This document shows positions 23,561 to 35,055 of a stretch of DNA of 64,000 bases, in pieces. The notes under the pieces were generated by a model, which was given only the letters and a program-made list of their open reading frames with translations, made no database searches and was not told the origin of the DNA. Source of the DNA: Telopea speciosissima (taxonomy: Eukaryota > Streptophyta > Magnoliopsida > Proteales > Proteaceae); the NCBI RefSeq assembly GCF_018873765.1, contig NC_057922.1:39824321-39888320 (forward strand). The letters run 5' to 3'. Position numbers and translations under genes: made by a program. Numbering within the stretch: position 1 is the first letter of the stretch; the number at the start of each line of letters is the position of its first letter.

Positions 23561-25330
23561 TTAATGTAATTATCATGTATGGGATGCAAGTTGTCAAATT
23601 CTTGATTGAATTTGTTGAAGATGCACATGGGTGGCTATATGGTTGTTGTAACTACCTTCCCATGTGCACATGGATAGTTACAAGGTTGTTAGAATCTAGC
23701 AACTTGCCCATGTGGTGGGTTAAAATGACCATGGATTTGATTGATTGTATTGTTCCAATTATTGAAAAATTGTATCCATAAAAAGGGAAGGGAAATTTTA
23801 TTTAATTAAAATTTTTTCTTATATGATGGATGTGGGGATGGAGCACACGCTGGCAACCATCCCCGCACCTGATGCCCCTGCCCATGCCACATACTCGCGG
23901 CCTGTGCACCTGACACGCGTGGCAGCCCCCTGCAGCAAGCCACAGGCAGCACCATGTGTGCGCACATGGCCTGCGCTCAGCCTGTGGGTGCTACCCGCGG
24001 CTTGTGCCCTTTTGCCCTTGTGGTTTTGAGCAGAATTTTTTTGCAATGTTTTTCCCTCATAGTTTTAATAATAAAAAAAAAGGTTTTACAAAAACAAAAT
24101 TTTTATTATTATGGAGGCAGACACTTGGAATTAAAATGTGATGTGGTGATTCAATAATTGAAGAAATCCGGTATTATGTTTGCTTATTTTAATGATGCCC
24201 ATGCATGATGTTATATTATGTTGTGATTATGGGATTGGCTTTCTAATAAAATGGATGGTAATTTGATGTATGTGATGCATTGGGATTATGGGTGGATGTG
24301 ATGCTTCTCTCTCTTTCTCTCTTTCTCTCTCTTCCCCTTTCTTTTTTTATAAACAAATGTACGCCACCCCATGGGCAACCCAAAATGGTGGGTTGGTTTC
24401 TCCATGTGGGGTTTCTTTATTATGGAAAGGAAAGTGTATAGAATATTTTTTCTAGATTTTCATTGTAATTTTAGAGGAGTTAGGACTCCCAGAGCATGTT
24501 GATGATGATCCACATGTGGCGCTCAAAGCTTATGAAGATGCAAGTCACCTACTTTGAAGACGTGATCAGGCGGAGGAGATGATCGAGGCGTAGCATCCAT
24601 GGCATGATTGATGCACCCATAATTAAAATAAAGTTATTAGTTTTATTTTTATTGGGAGGATTCTGTAATTTCTTCTGATAAAAATGCCACCATCCCATAA
24701 TCACTTTTAATTGATGTTGATTAATTATGTTATTTGATTCCATCCATGATATGTATGTGAGAGTTGCTAAATCCCTCTTTAATAATAATACATGTATGAT
24801 ATGGACTAGTCTAAGTTAGTAGACATGTTCATGACCTTATATTGAAGATAAATATAGAGATTGTGTGATATGACCCCGCATACGCTGACGGGACATTGTC
24901 AGGCTCGTTATCACATGGTTATCTATATTTATCTCTATCTAGATACGTTAGGACATGGATAGTGATATGACATTGCGACAGTGGACCATCTTTCATGATT
25001 CCATGATTCTTACTAATGCAATAGGTAAATGCATGACTTGGGTGTATGTCAGCCGACAGGATCTGGGTATGAAACCCAGGTGGCCAAAAATATTGGAAGC
25101 CTATGAGGTGGAAAGCTTAGTCCACACTACCACGATGTGTATAACCCCGACAGGAAAAATTATGCATGCAAGGGTTATAGGTATCCAATCCATTTTTTGG
25201 GTCATGAGGGAGACCTAAATCATGAAAGACCATTGATGTGTATGCTCAATTTTTATCAATGGTCATTAATATGTATATGTTTTTTTACTTGTACATGTGT
25301 AGATTATTACTCAATAGCTGTCGTTAATTC
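23561..25330 (+). other. Unresolved end of B 5' LTR and leader
   Basis: No gene is seen. The stretch must contain the end of the 5' LTR and the primer site of B. I find neither a convincing TGGTATCAGAGC nor a match to the 3' LTR tail (44995-45172). It contains a GC-rich patch (23850-24020) and a TC microsatellite (24303-24335). Confidence 0.55.
23850..24020. other. GC-rich patch of unknown origin
   Basis: About 170 bases rich in G and C (GCCCCTGCCCATGCC, CGCGGCCTGTGCACC), with CCATGTG/CACATGG inverted words near 23952. It lies inside otherwise AT-rich LTR sequence and is not matched in the 3' LTR. Open frames exist but none resembles a known protein to me. Confidence 0.5.
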
Positions 25331-25339
25331 CAACCTATT

Positions 25340-26190
25340 AATACTCATTAGCGAATACAAATTAAATGGTACAAATTATGTCGATTGATATCGGAGCATT
25401 AAATTATTCTTGACTGCAGAAGGACTATACACAGTTCTTGATGAACAAGTTCCTCCTCAACCCGACCCGAATGATTTTGAGACACATGAAGAGATGCAAA
25501 ATTTCCTCAAGAGGGACTCAAAGGCATCACTTTACATCCTAGGATCATTGGAAAAATCAATTCTGGACTCAGTCAAGGATATACGCACCTAAGGTGGTAA
25601 AATGGATAAGCTTGCTGAATTGTTCAACAGGCAACTGACACACGCACACTCTGATGTAGTGGGTCAGATCCATAACTGCAAGATGTCCTAGGGGACTCCA
25701 GTGATGGACCATGTCATGAAAATGATTAATCTATTTGAGAAACTGGAATCCATGGGGACTGATTTTGGTATGCGATATAAGACTAATGTGATCTTGGCAT
25801 CACTCACTTCTACCTATGCACCCTTTAAGATGTCTTACAAGATGTCAGATAAGGAGATGGAGCTCACCAAGCTTGCTAATGCATTGGTAGAGGCGGAAGC
25901 TTCCTTGAAAAAGGACAAGGCTGAGGTCAATGCAATTGATATGAAGCCTTCTTCAAATGGGAAGAAGAAGAAAAAGGGAAATAAGGGTAAGCCCCTGAAA
26001 TCCAAGGGTGGGAAGTTTGACAATAAAGCTAAAGACAAGTGCTTCTATTGCAAGAAGGAGGCTCACTGGAAAAGGAACTGTCGTGCATTCCTGGCTACTG
26101 TGAAAAACAAAAAGCCAGATGATACTGAAGCTGCTAAAGAAGGTACATGTGATGTTTACGTTCTTTATGAGTCTAATTTTTCTTTTGAAT
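25340..26190 (+). pseudogene. Gag of copia B (broken)
   Basis: Frame with YKLNGTNYVD, stop TGA at 25386 where W is expected, then YRSIKLFLTAEGLYTVLDEQ, SLEKSILDSVKD, a stop at 25590, and MDHVMKMINLFEKLESMG. This is followed by the YKMSDKEMELTKLANAL region and a basic K-rich linker. One knuckle is present, CFYCKKEAHWKRNC at 26040-26082, where the usual G before H is A. This is the typical copia gag layout of N-terminal core then a single knuckle. The true start is uncertain because the leader is not resolved. Confidence 0.87.
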
Positions 26191-28871
26191 CGACCAATTC
26201 TTGGTTGGTGGATTGTAGTTCCACTGTTCACATTTGCAATGATTTGCATGGGTTCAAGGAGACAAGGAATCTGAAAAGAAATGAGGTGCGTCTTTGGATG
26301 GCACTGGAGCTGAAACCATGGCGATGGCTGTGGGAACTTATATTTTAAATTTTAGTTCAGTTAATTTGGTTTTAAAGGATTGTTACTATGTATCCTCTTT
26401 TAAGATGAAGATTATTTCAATTTTAAAACTCGTTTTGGACAGGTATAGTTTTTCGTTTAATTCTAAATTAATTATTTATTTTAATAATTCTTTTGTGGCA
26501 TTTGGATGTGTGCAAAGTAGATTGTACTTCCTAGATTGCCCTATAAGAACGAATTTTGCTTTGAATGTTGATTTGAAATGGAAAGCAGCTCCAGTGAACT
26601 TAACACTACATATCTATGGCATCTAAGATTAGGTCACATTAACTTGGGCTGAATCAGTAGATTAGTAAGGGATGGGCCCTTAGAGTGTTTGAGGGTGGAA
26701 CCATTCTCTACCTGTGAGTCATGCCTTCAGGCCAAAATGATCAAGAAACCCTTTAGCAATAAAGGTACTAGAGCCACAGATCTATTAGAGTTAATACATA
26801 CTAATGTGTGTGGGCCCATAAATATACAAACAAGGTATGGGTATGAGTATTTCATAACTTTCACCGATGATTACTCTAAATATGGTTACATATACTTGAT
26901 GCGTAGAAAATCAAAAACCTTTGATAAATTCAAAGAGTTCCAAGCTGAGGTCGAAAGACAACTTGATAAACGCATCAAGTCCTTACGATCAGATCGTGGA
27001 GGGGAGTATCTATCGGATGAATTTAAAGAATATCTCATATCGCAAGGGATAGTTAGCCAACTAACTAATCCAGGAACACCACAATAAAATGGTGTATCCG
27101 AACGACGCAATCAAACTCTATTGGGTATGGTTTGGACAATGCTCACTTATAGTGAGCTACCTCTCTCTTTCTAGGGGTACGCTTTAGAAACGGCTATTTA
27201 TATCTTGAATAGGGTTCCATCCAAGTTTGTAGCTAAGACAACCTTTAAGTTGTGAAAAGGGCGTAAGCCCAGCATTAAACACCTTAGGGTATGGGGTTGC
27301 ATAGCACATTTACGAAAGCAACAGACGGACAAATTGGAATCTAGGACTTCAAGATGCTTTTTCTTAGGCTATCCCAAAGGCACAATAGGTTACTACTTTT
27401 ATGACCCGGTTGGCCAATAGGTCATTGTAAGTAAACACGTCACATTTCTGGAGGAAGAAATGTTGAACAAGAGGTCCGAACCTGTAGTCATTAAAGAGTT
27501 ATTGGACAACTCAGGAACTTCACTTTCAAAAGTGAGACCAATTGACGTACCCACGGAAATACCAACACCTCAAGAACCTCAACGCAATGGGAGGAATGTT
27601 AGACCACCCACCAGGCTTACTCTTCTTACCGATGAAAAACAAACAGTGGAAGAGTTCCACATAGTGTCGGTTGAATTGGATGATGATCCGATAACATACT
27701 CTAAGGCTCTTAAGGATGTTGATGCCACTAAGTGGCTGGAGGCAATGCGCTCTGAAATCGATTCGATGCATTCCAACAAGGTCTGGACTCTGGTCAATCC
27801 ACCACTTGGCGCTAAGCCGATTGGATGTAAATGGATCTTCAAGAGGAAGAAGGACGCGGATGGAAAGGTCGAAAGATAAATCGAGACTAGTGGCAAAGGG
27901 CTATACCCAGAAAGAGGGTATAAACTATGAGGAAACCTTTTCACCAGTGGCAATGATGAAGTCCATCAGGATTTTATTAGCTATCGCCGTACACTTTGAT
28001 TATGAAATCTGACAGATGGATGTGCAAACTGCATTTCTGAATGGATTTCTTCAAGAAGAAATCTACATGCTCCTTAGAGGAAGAAAGAAAAATGTGCAAA
28101 TTGCAGAGCTCCATTTATGGACTGAAGCAGGCTTTTAAAAGCTGGAACATCAGGTTTGATCAATCAATCGAATCTTTTGATTTTGATCAAAACATGAATG
28201 AACCATGCGTTTATAAGAAGATCAGTGGGAAAGCAGTATGTTTTCTTATTTTATATGTAGATGACATATTGCTGATGGGTAACGATGTGAGGTTTCTTTC
28301 ATCAATGAAACAGTGGTTATCCACAACATTCTCGATGAAAGACCTTGGTGAAGGTAGCTATATCCTTGGGATCAAACTCGTGAGAAATCGCCAAAAAAGG
28401 ATGCTAGGCTTGTCACGTGCTACCTATATAGACAAAGTCCTGACCAGATTTAGCATGGAGAACTCCAAAAGGGGAATTGTCCATTTCCGACATGGAGTCA
28501 GTCTTTTCATATCTCAATGTCCTCAGTCTCAGATAGACTTTAAAGAGATGAAGAGGATTCCCTATGCCTCTGCAGTTGGGAGTCTTATGTACGCTATATT
28601 GTGTACAAGGTTGGACATTTGCTATGCAGTAGGTATCGTAAGTCGTTACCAATCTAACCCTGGACGAGAGCATTGGAGTGCTATCAAGAATGTCCTTAAG
28701 TACTTGCGAAGGACTAAGGACTATATCTTGGTTTTTGGATCTGATCAGTTGTCAGTTCTGAGTTACACAGACTCAGATTTCCAAACTGACAAGGATGACA
28801 GAAAATCCATGTCTAGGATGGTGTATCTAATGGGGGGAGGTGCCATTGTGTGGCGGAGTGAAAAACAGAAA
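26191..28871 (+). pseudogene. Pol of copia B: protease to first part of RNase H (broken, interrupted by D)
   Basis: The protease block WLVDCSSTVHICND is near 26200, and a frame change follows near 26290. The integrase has CESCLQAKMIKKPF, LIHTNVCGPI (second residue of the D motif changed to N), LRSDRGGEYLS, and a stop replacing Q before NGVSERRNQ (27085). RT has WLEAMRSEIDSM, GCKWIFKRKKDADG, a stop/shift at 27876, FSPVAMMKSIR, QMDVQTAFLNG, LQSSIYGLKQA and YVDDILLMGND (about 28253). RNase H begins LSYTDSDFQTDKDDRKS and runs to WRSEKQK at 28871, where gypsy D is inserted after AGAAA. The 28041-28871 stretch has no stop. RNase H resumes at 38058. Confidence 0.92.
28867..28871. repeat. Target site duplication AGAAA, left of gypsy D
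   Basis: AGAAA precedes the D LTR; the same five bases follow the 3' LTR at 38058-38062 and again, in the duplicated copy, at 43104-43108. Confidence 0.9.
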
Positions 28872-31849
28872 TATTACAGCCCGAAAAAAAATAAAAAGTT
28901 TTACCCGAACCCTAACCTGAATCGAAATATGGATCCAAAACTCGAAGTCGTGGCATCGTGTGCATTACGGAGTATTGATTTGATGTTCGAACGGGTAGAA
29001 GATAAAGAAAGAATCCCGGTGGTAACCCGCCGCTTGTTGATAAAATGACAGATACCTCCCTCGTGCGATGTACAACTCGTGGTAAGAAATCCTAACCTCG
29101 TATTAGGTGTTTTTAATATCATAACTGCGTCCGTGTGGGTTCACTTACGGAACAAATTGACATTTAGATGTTCCGATACGAAGAAAACAAGTATAGAAAT
29201 CTCAGGTTGATCTACTAGTCCATTGTTGCATCGACCATAGAATCGTACCATCGTGGATTTTTGCTCTTGGAGGCACGAGGCCTAGTGTTTTGGGTCTGGG
29301 ATCTCATCGCCATACCCCGAATATTGGATTGGAATGTTTTCCTCAACATTCTAGGACCCATGGGACCCACAAAATCCAAATGTCTGTGTAGGATCGGCTT
29401 AATGCATAAAGAGACAAAATCCCACAAGAAAAGACAAACCTAAGGAATTAGTATTGAGATTAGAATAATGACACTTAATAAAACTCACATGACACCTATC
29501 AACTTAAGTTAAATGAATCCTATTAAATTAAAGCTAATGACACCTATTATAACCCATCTTATATGACACCTATTCAATTCACAAACGGCCTTATGAAATC
29601 AATCAAACCTATCCACTATAACTTTCTACATTAATCCAATCAATTAAAAAATACTATGTTCTATCTAACCAAACCACTAAGGCATTAATTAACTATATAA
29701 AACAAAACTTTTTCTACACCCACAAGCCAACTAAAGTGAAATGAATAAAAAAAAAATGCTAACTTATCTCAACGTTCCACAAACTGACTTAAGTTGGAAT
29801 TAATAAAAAAATTCAAAACATATCTTTAAGAACCCGTACACTCATCCTTTAGAGAAACCGCTTGAAAAAGAGGGAAAAGAAAAGAGAAAAGAAAAGAAGA
29901 GAAGGAGAGGAAGCAAAGGAAGAAAGGCCGATTGAGAGAGGAGAGAAAAGAAAAGAAGAGAAGGAGAAGAAGGAGAAGAAGAAGAAAGGAAGACCAAGGG
30001 GCTAGACTAATTTGGTCTGCTGACCTAGGGTATGAATCTCCACCTCCTCATCCCCTCTTCAATTTAATTGTTTTGCCATAGTAAACCCTAGGGAACCCAT
30101 GCTGATTTTAAAAAATCTCGGGATAAACCACGCTCTATTTCAGTTCATGTTTCTTATGAAACTGGGTTTTTAATCTATAGAATTGAAACCTAAAACCCAC
30201 ATACATGTTCAAATCCAAAACCCTAACCCTATGTTAGCCTTATCACATCTCTGATGTTGAATTAAAGTAATTAATTCATGTTCCAGCCATATAAAAACTA
30301 TTTTATCCAAAGCTAATTCATGAAGTCCATTCATAGCTGCACCCACTTCCAAACCCCCATTAGAAATTCTATTTTCTGCATTTTTTTGGGCTGCTGTGTA
30401 TCTCTGGTCGATGTCCTAGTCAACTGGGTCATCAATCAGAGAATGCAACTTTAATTTTTAGAACACTACCATCTCAAGTTGGTGTCCCAGTTGACTGGTT
30501 CATTAACCAGAGAATAATTATTTCAATTTTTTGAACCCTGTCATCTCAAGTCGATGTCCCGGTTGACTGCCTCATCAACCTGAGATGCCGTTTCACTTGT
30601 AAACACATCCTAGACCTTACCTAACCTTACCATGGGGTAACGCTAGGACTCCACACGAGTTCTTGACACTTTCTCACACAGGATGTGGTTAAACATTCGT
30701 AGGACGTTACCATTCGCTTGTCAAGTCACGCCGACCGCCGACATCGAACAAAATCCAACATCACTATCTCGATCATAACAAGGTAAGTGGGGTTAGGCTT
30801 TGATTTTTTTAAGAGTGTTTATTTCATTCTTAGATGTATTTGCTAGGAATCATTCGTATATTTAAATTTATGTTTTATTTATGATATTATTGATTTCATT
30901 GTTTATAACTTATGGTTGTGAATGATATGATGTGAAATGATTGGCAATATGAATTCTTGTGATAGATTAGATGCCGTAGCTGGCTTGGAAACGAGAGGTA
31001 TGGTGTGCCGTAGTATGGGATACGGGAGCACTGTACACCTCGTACTATGCCATTTAGCGCATATGGCTAGGAATGTCATTCCTTAGTGCTACAACCCTTA
31101 CCAGCAGGGGTTCAGGTGTTGGTGATCATAGCTCCCTGTCACTGAGGAGTGTGAAGGACGTCGGGATGGGGGCCTGGCTATGATTATCGGGGTCTACCCA
31201 TTGGAAGGTATATAATACCAATGACCATTGTGGGCTCCATACAACAGTTGAGGTTACGCCTCGGGGCGGTTAAGAAGGAACCGAGAATGTCTCCAGAGTT
31301 GTTGTCGTAGCACCGACCCGACTTAGGCATTTGTTTGTTAGGTGGATTTAATATTAAAATTGAATCCATGCATTTAGGACGCATGCTTGTGTGTGTAGTC
31401 TATCCTTTACTTGCTAGGCTCAGTGGACCTCAACCCTGTGGAATTTTCTCTTTTTAGATGATCTTGCAGGTGAATGCGTTTGTAGCGGAAAGGATTGCTT
31501 GGATAACAGGAACTGATGATGTGGCATTATCTTTTTATTTTCTTTTGTTTAGTACTATCTTTTTTATGGATGAATTTTCACTGTTTATATTTAAGAATAG
31601 TGGTGTATCGGCTCGATGATTGTGAACTTAGGAATATCGAGCTATTGGAACTTCCAATGTAAATAATATGTATAAAACTGATGGCACTTTACTTTCCTTA
31701 CACTCTGGTCAATGTAACACGTGTTATCTTGAAATTGTGTTGTGCTTGTGATGTATATTTACTGCATCTGGATCCTAGTGGTCTCCGAATACGTCGGGTA
31801 TTCAGGTCAGCCGTCGAATCCTCCTAGGGGGAGATTTCAGGGTATGACA
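28872..31849 (+). repeat. 5' LTR of gypsy D
   Basis: 2978 bp from TATTACAGCCCG (TG decayed to TA) to GGGTATGACA. It contains a long purine-rich tract (29860-29995), repeated ATGACACCTAT words and three repeats of about 71 bp (30408-30590). Confidence 0.9.
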
Positions 31850-31854
31850 AAAGA

Positions 31855-31866
31855 TGGTATCAGAGC
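31855..31866 (+). promoter_or_regulatory. Primer binding site of gypsy D (initiator tRNA-Met)
   Basis: TGGTATCAGAGC, an exact match to the common plant motif, five bases after the LTR end. Confidence 0.92.
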
Positions 31867-32751
31867 GAGATGCTCTATTTACACTCACATGCGGGAAGTG
31901 AAAGTAATATGGTCTAGAGTTAAGGAAATAAAAAAAAATTTAATAAATAACATAAATATAAATGGGGGTAGAAGAACACCATAGGAAACTAGCTAGGTGT
32001 AAAAACTGACAATATATTATAATCTAAGATCATAAACTTTTATATTTAGATTTTTTTTGCATATAATAAAACAAAAACAAAAAAGAAATTACAAATAAAA
32101 GGCGAAAGAGAAAAATAAAATGAGAAGTCCTATTAAAAATATATATATATATCTCTAAAACCTAGATCTAGTCTTAAACTGTATCTTACGGAGGCTGATG
32201 TAGATACGAGTTAACCTTGAAGTGAAAAAATAAATAAATAAATAAAATAAAATAAAATTAGAAGTTTTACAAAAAAAAAATAAATAAATACATGTATGGT
32301 GGGGAAAAAAATACCGTTATGACAACATTCATGAGCTGAATAATAGCTTGAAATGGTAACCAATAAATTATAGATATCTATAGACGTAGTTGTACCGTAA
32401 TCAAACCCTGACAGCCAGTGACTTTCGTATAATCGAAAGAGAAACAGAATACCTCCAGATTCAAACAACCTGTATTGAAACCTTACTCCATCCATGGTCA
32501 AACCAAATCCAGTGTTTAGGTAAAGTTGCATAAGTAAACATTCCTGCTTAACCCTGCCTTATAATCCTCCTAAACATTTCGATTGTAAAATTCAGATCTT
32601 AAAGCACACTTTTGTGACGCCGGTATCCCTGATTGATTCCATTCTAATATTTAGAGAGTACAAATATTGTCACAATATATGAAATATATTGAAACTTCTT
32701 ATTACATCCAAGTAAGAATACATTTCCAAATTTTCTTTTCAGTAAGCGATC
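31867..32751 (+). other. Leader of gypsy D, non-coding
   Basis: AT-rich, with AAATAAAT/AAAATAAAAT simple repeats near 32225-32290. Longer than usual for a gypsy leader. No gene seen. Confidence 0.6.
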
Positions 32752-34083
32752 ATGGTTTAAACTCGATCCGACAGAGATGTTTCTCGTGAAGCATGTCCTC
32801 CTATCATTCATCCACTTTGACATCTCGATGAACCCATTGCTCAGAACATAGAAACTTTTTCCTCCCATACAAGAATACCTGAGAATCCTCCTACACTTGT
32901 ACCTGAGGTCCCTCCAGCTCATGCACTTGCACCTTTTCCTGCTTCGACCGTTAGTGAGGTAGCTACCATCGTAGCCAAGGAGATGCAATTCATTCAATAG
33001 GAGCAACAAGCCTTTATGCAAACTATGAGTGTCCAATTTCAAGAAGTGATGCGAGATAAGGAAATAATCGAGACACCTAATCCTACAATGCTTACAACCC
33101 CCGTAGCTCCATCAGTGTGTATAGCTCAAAATGCTATTGCGATCATAGGAGATATGATGAAAGATTTTCAACAACAACAGGGATTGTTCATGAGCAATAC
33201 AATTGCTGCGATACAACAACTACAACAACAGTTCATGGTTTTCATAAATGGACAAATTCAAGCTGTGCAATAGGCGCAGACCATACTGGGAAAAAAATCC
33301 ACTTATATATGACATACCACTTGTGCCCGATCAATCTGTGGGGAGAAGGACAAGTAGATGAGGGTGTAATACGACAAGGGTCTAAGAAGAGACGTATGAC
33401 CTTACGAGAGTTTGGAACACCCAGTAAGGCTTCCGAGGGACCCTATCCTGATTTGACTCGAACATGCTCTAACAGAAAAGATGAAAATCGACTCAGTCAA
33501 TCGACAAGATTCATAGCTACATCATAATCGCCTAGTGCAAACATTTGTTGTTTCCACTACAACCAGTTGGGGCATATATCTAGGATTTGCCTGTATCGTA
33601 AAGCCAAGCACATATCGCAAGTATTCGTCCCCCATCTCGAGTAGCCACAACAGGGTAGAAGGCCAGAAATGGATCAAACTTTTCAGCCCCTTCGACTAAC
33701 TACAACTCAAGAAAGTTCTCAGTCCATTAGGTCTACACCTAATTCGCGACCCTATGGTCCGATCCGATGTTATGAATGCAATCAAACTGGACACATGTCT
33801 AGAAACTGCCCTGCCTCGAGCCAAGCTACAACAACTACTACGTCCCCTCAACCGACTACAAGTTAAGTTTCTGCTCAGCCTATCCGTCCTACACTTGTCT
33901 ATCCGCCTGCTGAACCTAGCCACTGCTATATGTGCAAACTACTGGGACACATGTCTAGAGATTGTCCTCGACGTAGGTTTGGTGCACCACGGCGAGTTCC
34001 ACCTATTGCTCAACCTTACTAGCCCCAAAGCAACAGAGTTCAAGAGCAAGGCTGTGCCTGGACCACAGAAGGAACTGAGATAA
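32752..34083 (+). pseudogene. Gag of gypsy D with several zinc knuckles (broken)
   Basis: ATG 32752 followed by V, a TAA stop, then TRSDRDVSREA, which resembles the usual start of this gag class. Further in-frame stops lie near 32810, 32998 and 33271, the last after a Q-rich stretch. The central capsid region is largely missing. The C-terminal part has a degenerate knuckle CCFHYNQLGHISRIC (33550) and two good ones, CYECNQTGHMSRNCP (about 33770) and CYMCKLLGHMSRDCP (about 33930). The second good knuckle is in another frame from the first because of a stop at 33866. Capsid formation and RNA binding would be its role. The region from 33881 on is duplicated at 38956. Confidence 0.82.
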
Positions 34084-35055
34084 ATCTGGTTGTGATGACA
34101 GTTACTTTATCCATATCATTCTTACCTAATCGAGTATTAAGTAAATTTTGATACATCACACTTTTTGTTTCTACTATTTTGTGATAAGATGAATGTGACC
34201 TAAAAGAACTTGGAATACAAATTAGTAGTTAGCACTCCTGCTGGATATGTTGTGAATCTAAACAAAGTATATGAGTCTTAACCGTTAGAAAATCTTCGAT
34301 TCGTATCTAGATTCTAGAGGGTCGGTGAGAGACCAAGACACACAATTAAGTATTGATAAGGTTATATAATCGTGAACCATATAAATAGAACATTTTAGGC
34401 TGAATTCAGGTAAGTTTAAAGTGTACCAAATAATGGGTGGTAAATAACAAAATCTAAAAATTAAATAATGGGTGTCAAGTATAGCCAAGAACAGCCGAGA
34501 ATGGAAAGAGACCAAAATCGAAGGACTTATGATGAGACCTTACTCAACAATAGGTATGAGTCGAGTAATGGGTCACCGAATGTCCCCTCCGTTATTGGGA
34601 GTGAACGGTAGGGATTCCATCAATATTCTAAATCATTCTAAAGTTGAGTTAGGTGTTGAATAACCATAATAAAGGCCTTCATAAGAAAAGCCGTGTAGAC
34701 AAGGCAGTATAGACTTTTACCCTTAAATCCCAAATCGTAAGAAACACAGATTAGCGGGTGAAATACGCGATGATAGGTTGATCAGTTGATTTATTGGAAT
34801 ATGCATTTGGAATTCATTTCTCTTTAGGCTCTTATATCAGACAGAGCTTTAAGTCAACCAAACCCGGGTGTGATTTTGATAGCTAGAGAATTTAACCTTA
34901 GTGGTGTAATCAAGACAAAAACATACTATGATGTAATCGTATCGAATCAAAAAAAGTTTGGGTGACAAAAGGGTAAGAGGAAAAGATAACCTCACCTATA
35001 CGGATTCCCGGATATGTCAAATTTCAAGGATGAAATTTTTGTAAGGTGGGGAGAA
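34084..35055 (+). other. Protease remnant and polypurine tract of gypsy D
   Basis: A short stretch (34190-34280) still reads LVVSTPAGYVVNLNKVYES, typical of the segment after the gypsy protease active site. The rest has no open frame. The end carries FKDEIFVRWGE-like coding and AAGGTGGGGAGAA (35043-35055), the polypurine tract. Confidence 0.7.

Noticed and set aside
23823..24046. Open frames on both strands in the GC-rich patch
   Set aside because: GC-rich DNA keeps frames open; no protein-like motif was recognised.
25386..25397. TGATATCGGAGC resembling an initiator-Met primer site
   Set aside because: It lies within gag coding for VD(stop)YRSIK, so the match is chance.
30215..30235. Telomere-like AAACCCTAACCCT words in D LTRs
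   Set aside because: Only one or two units and carried in every LTR copy; not a telomeric array.
32644..33042. 132-codon minus-strand frame
   Set aside because: It is the shadow of D gag on the + strand, with no recognisable domain.
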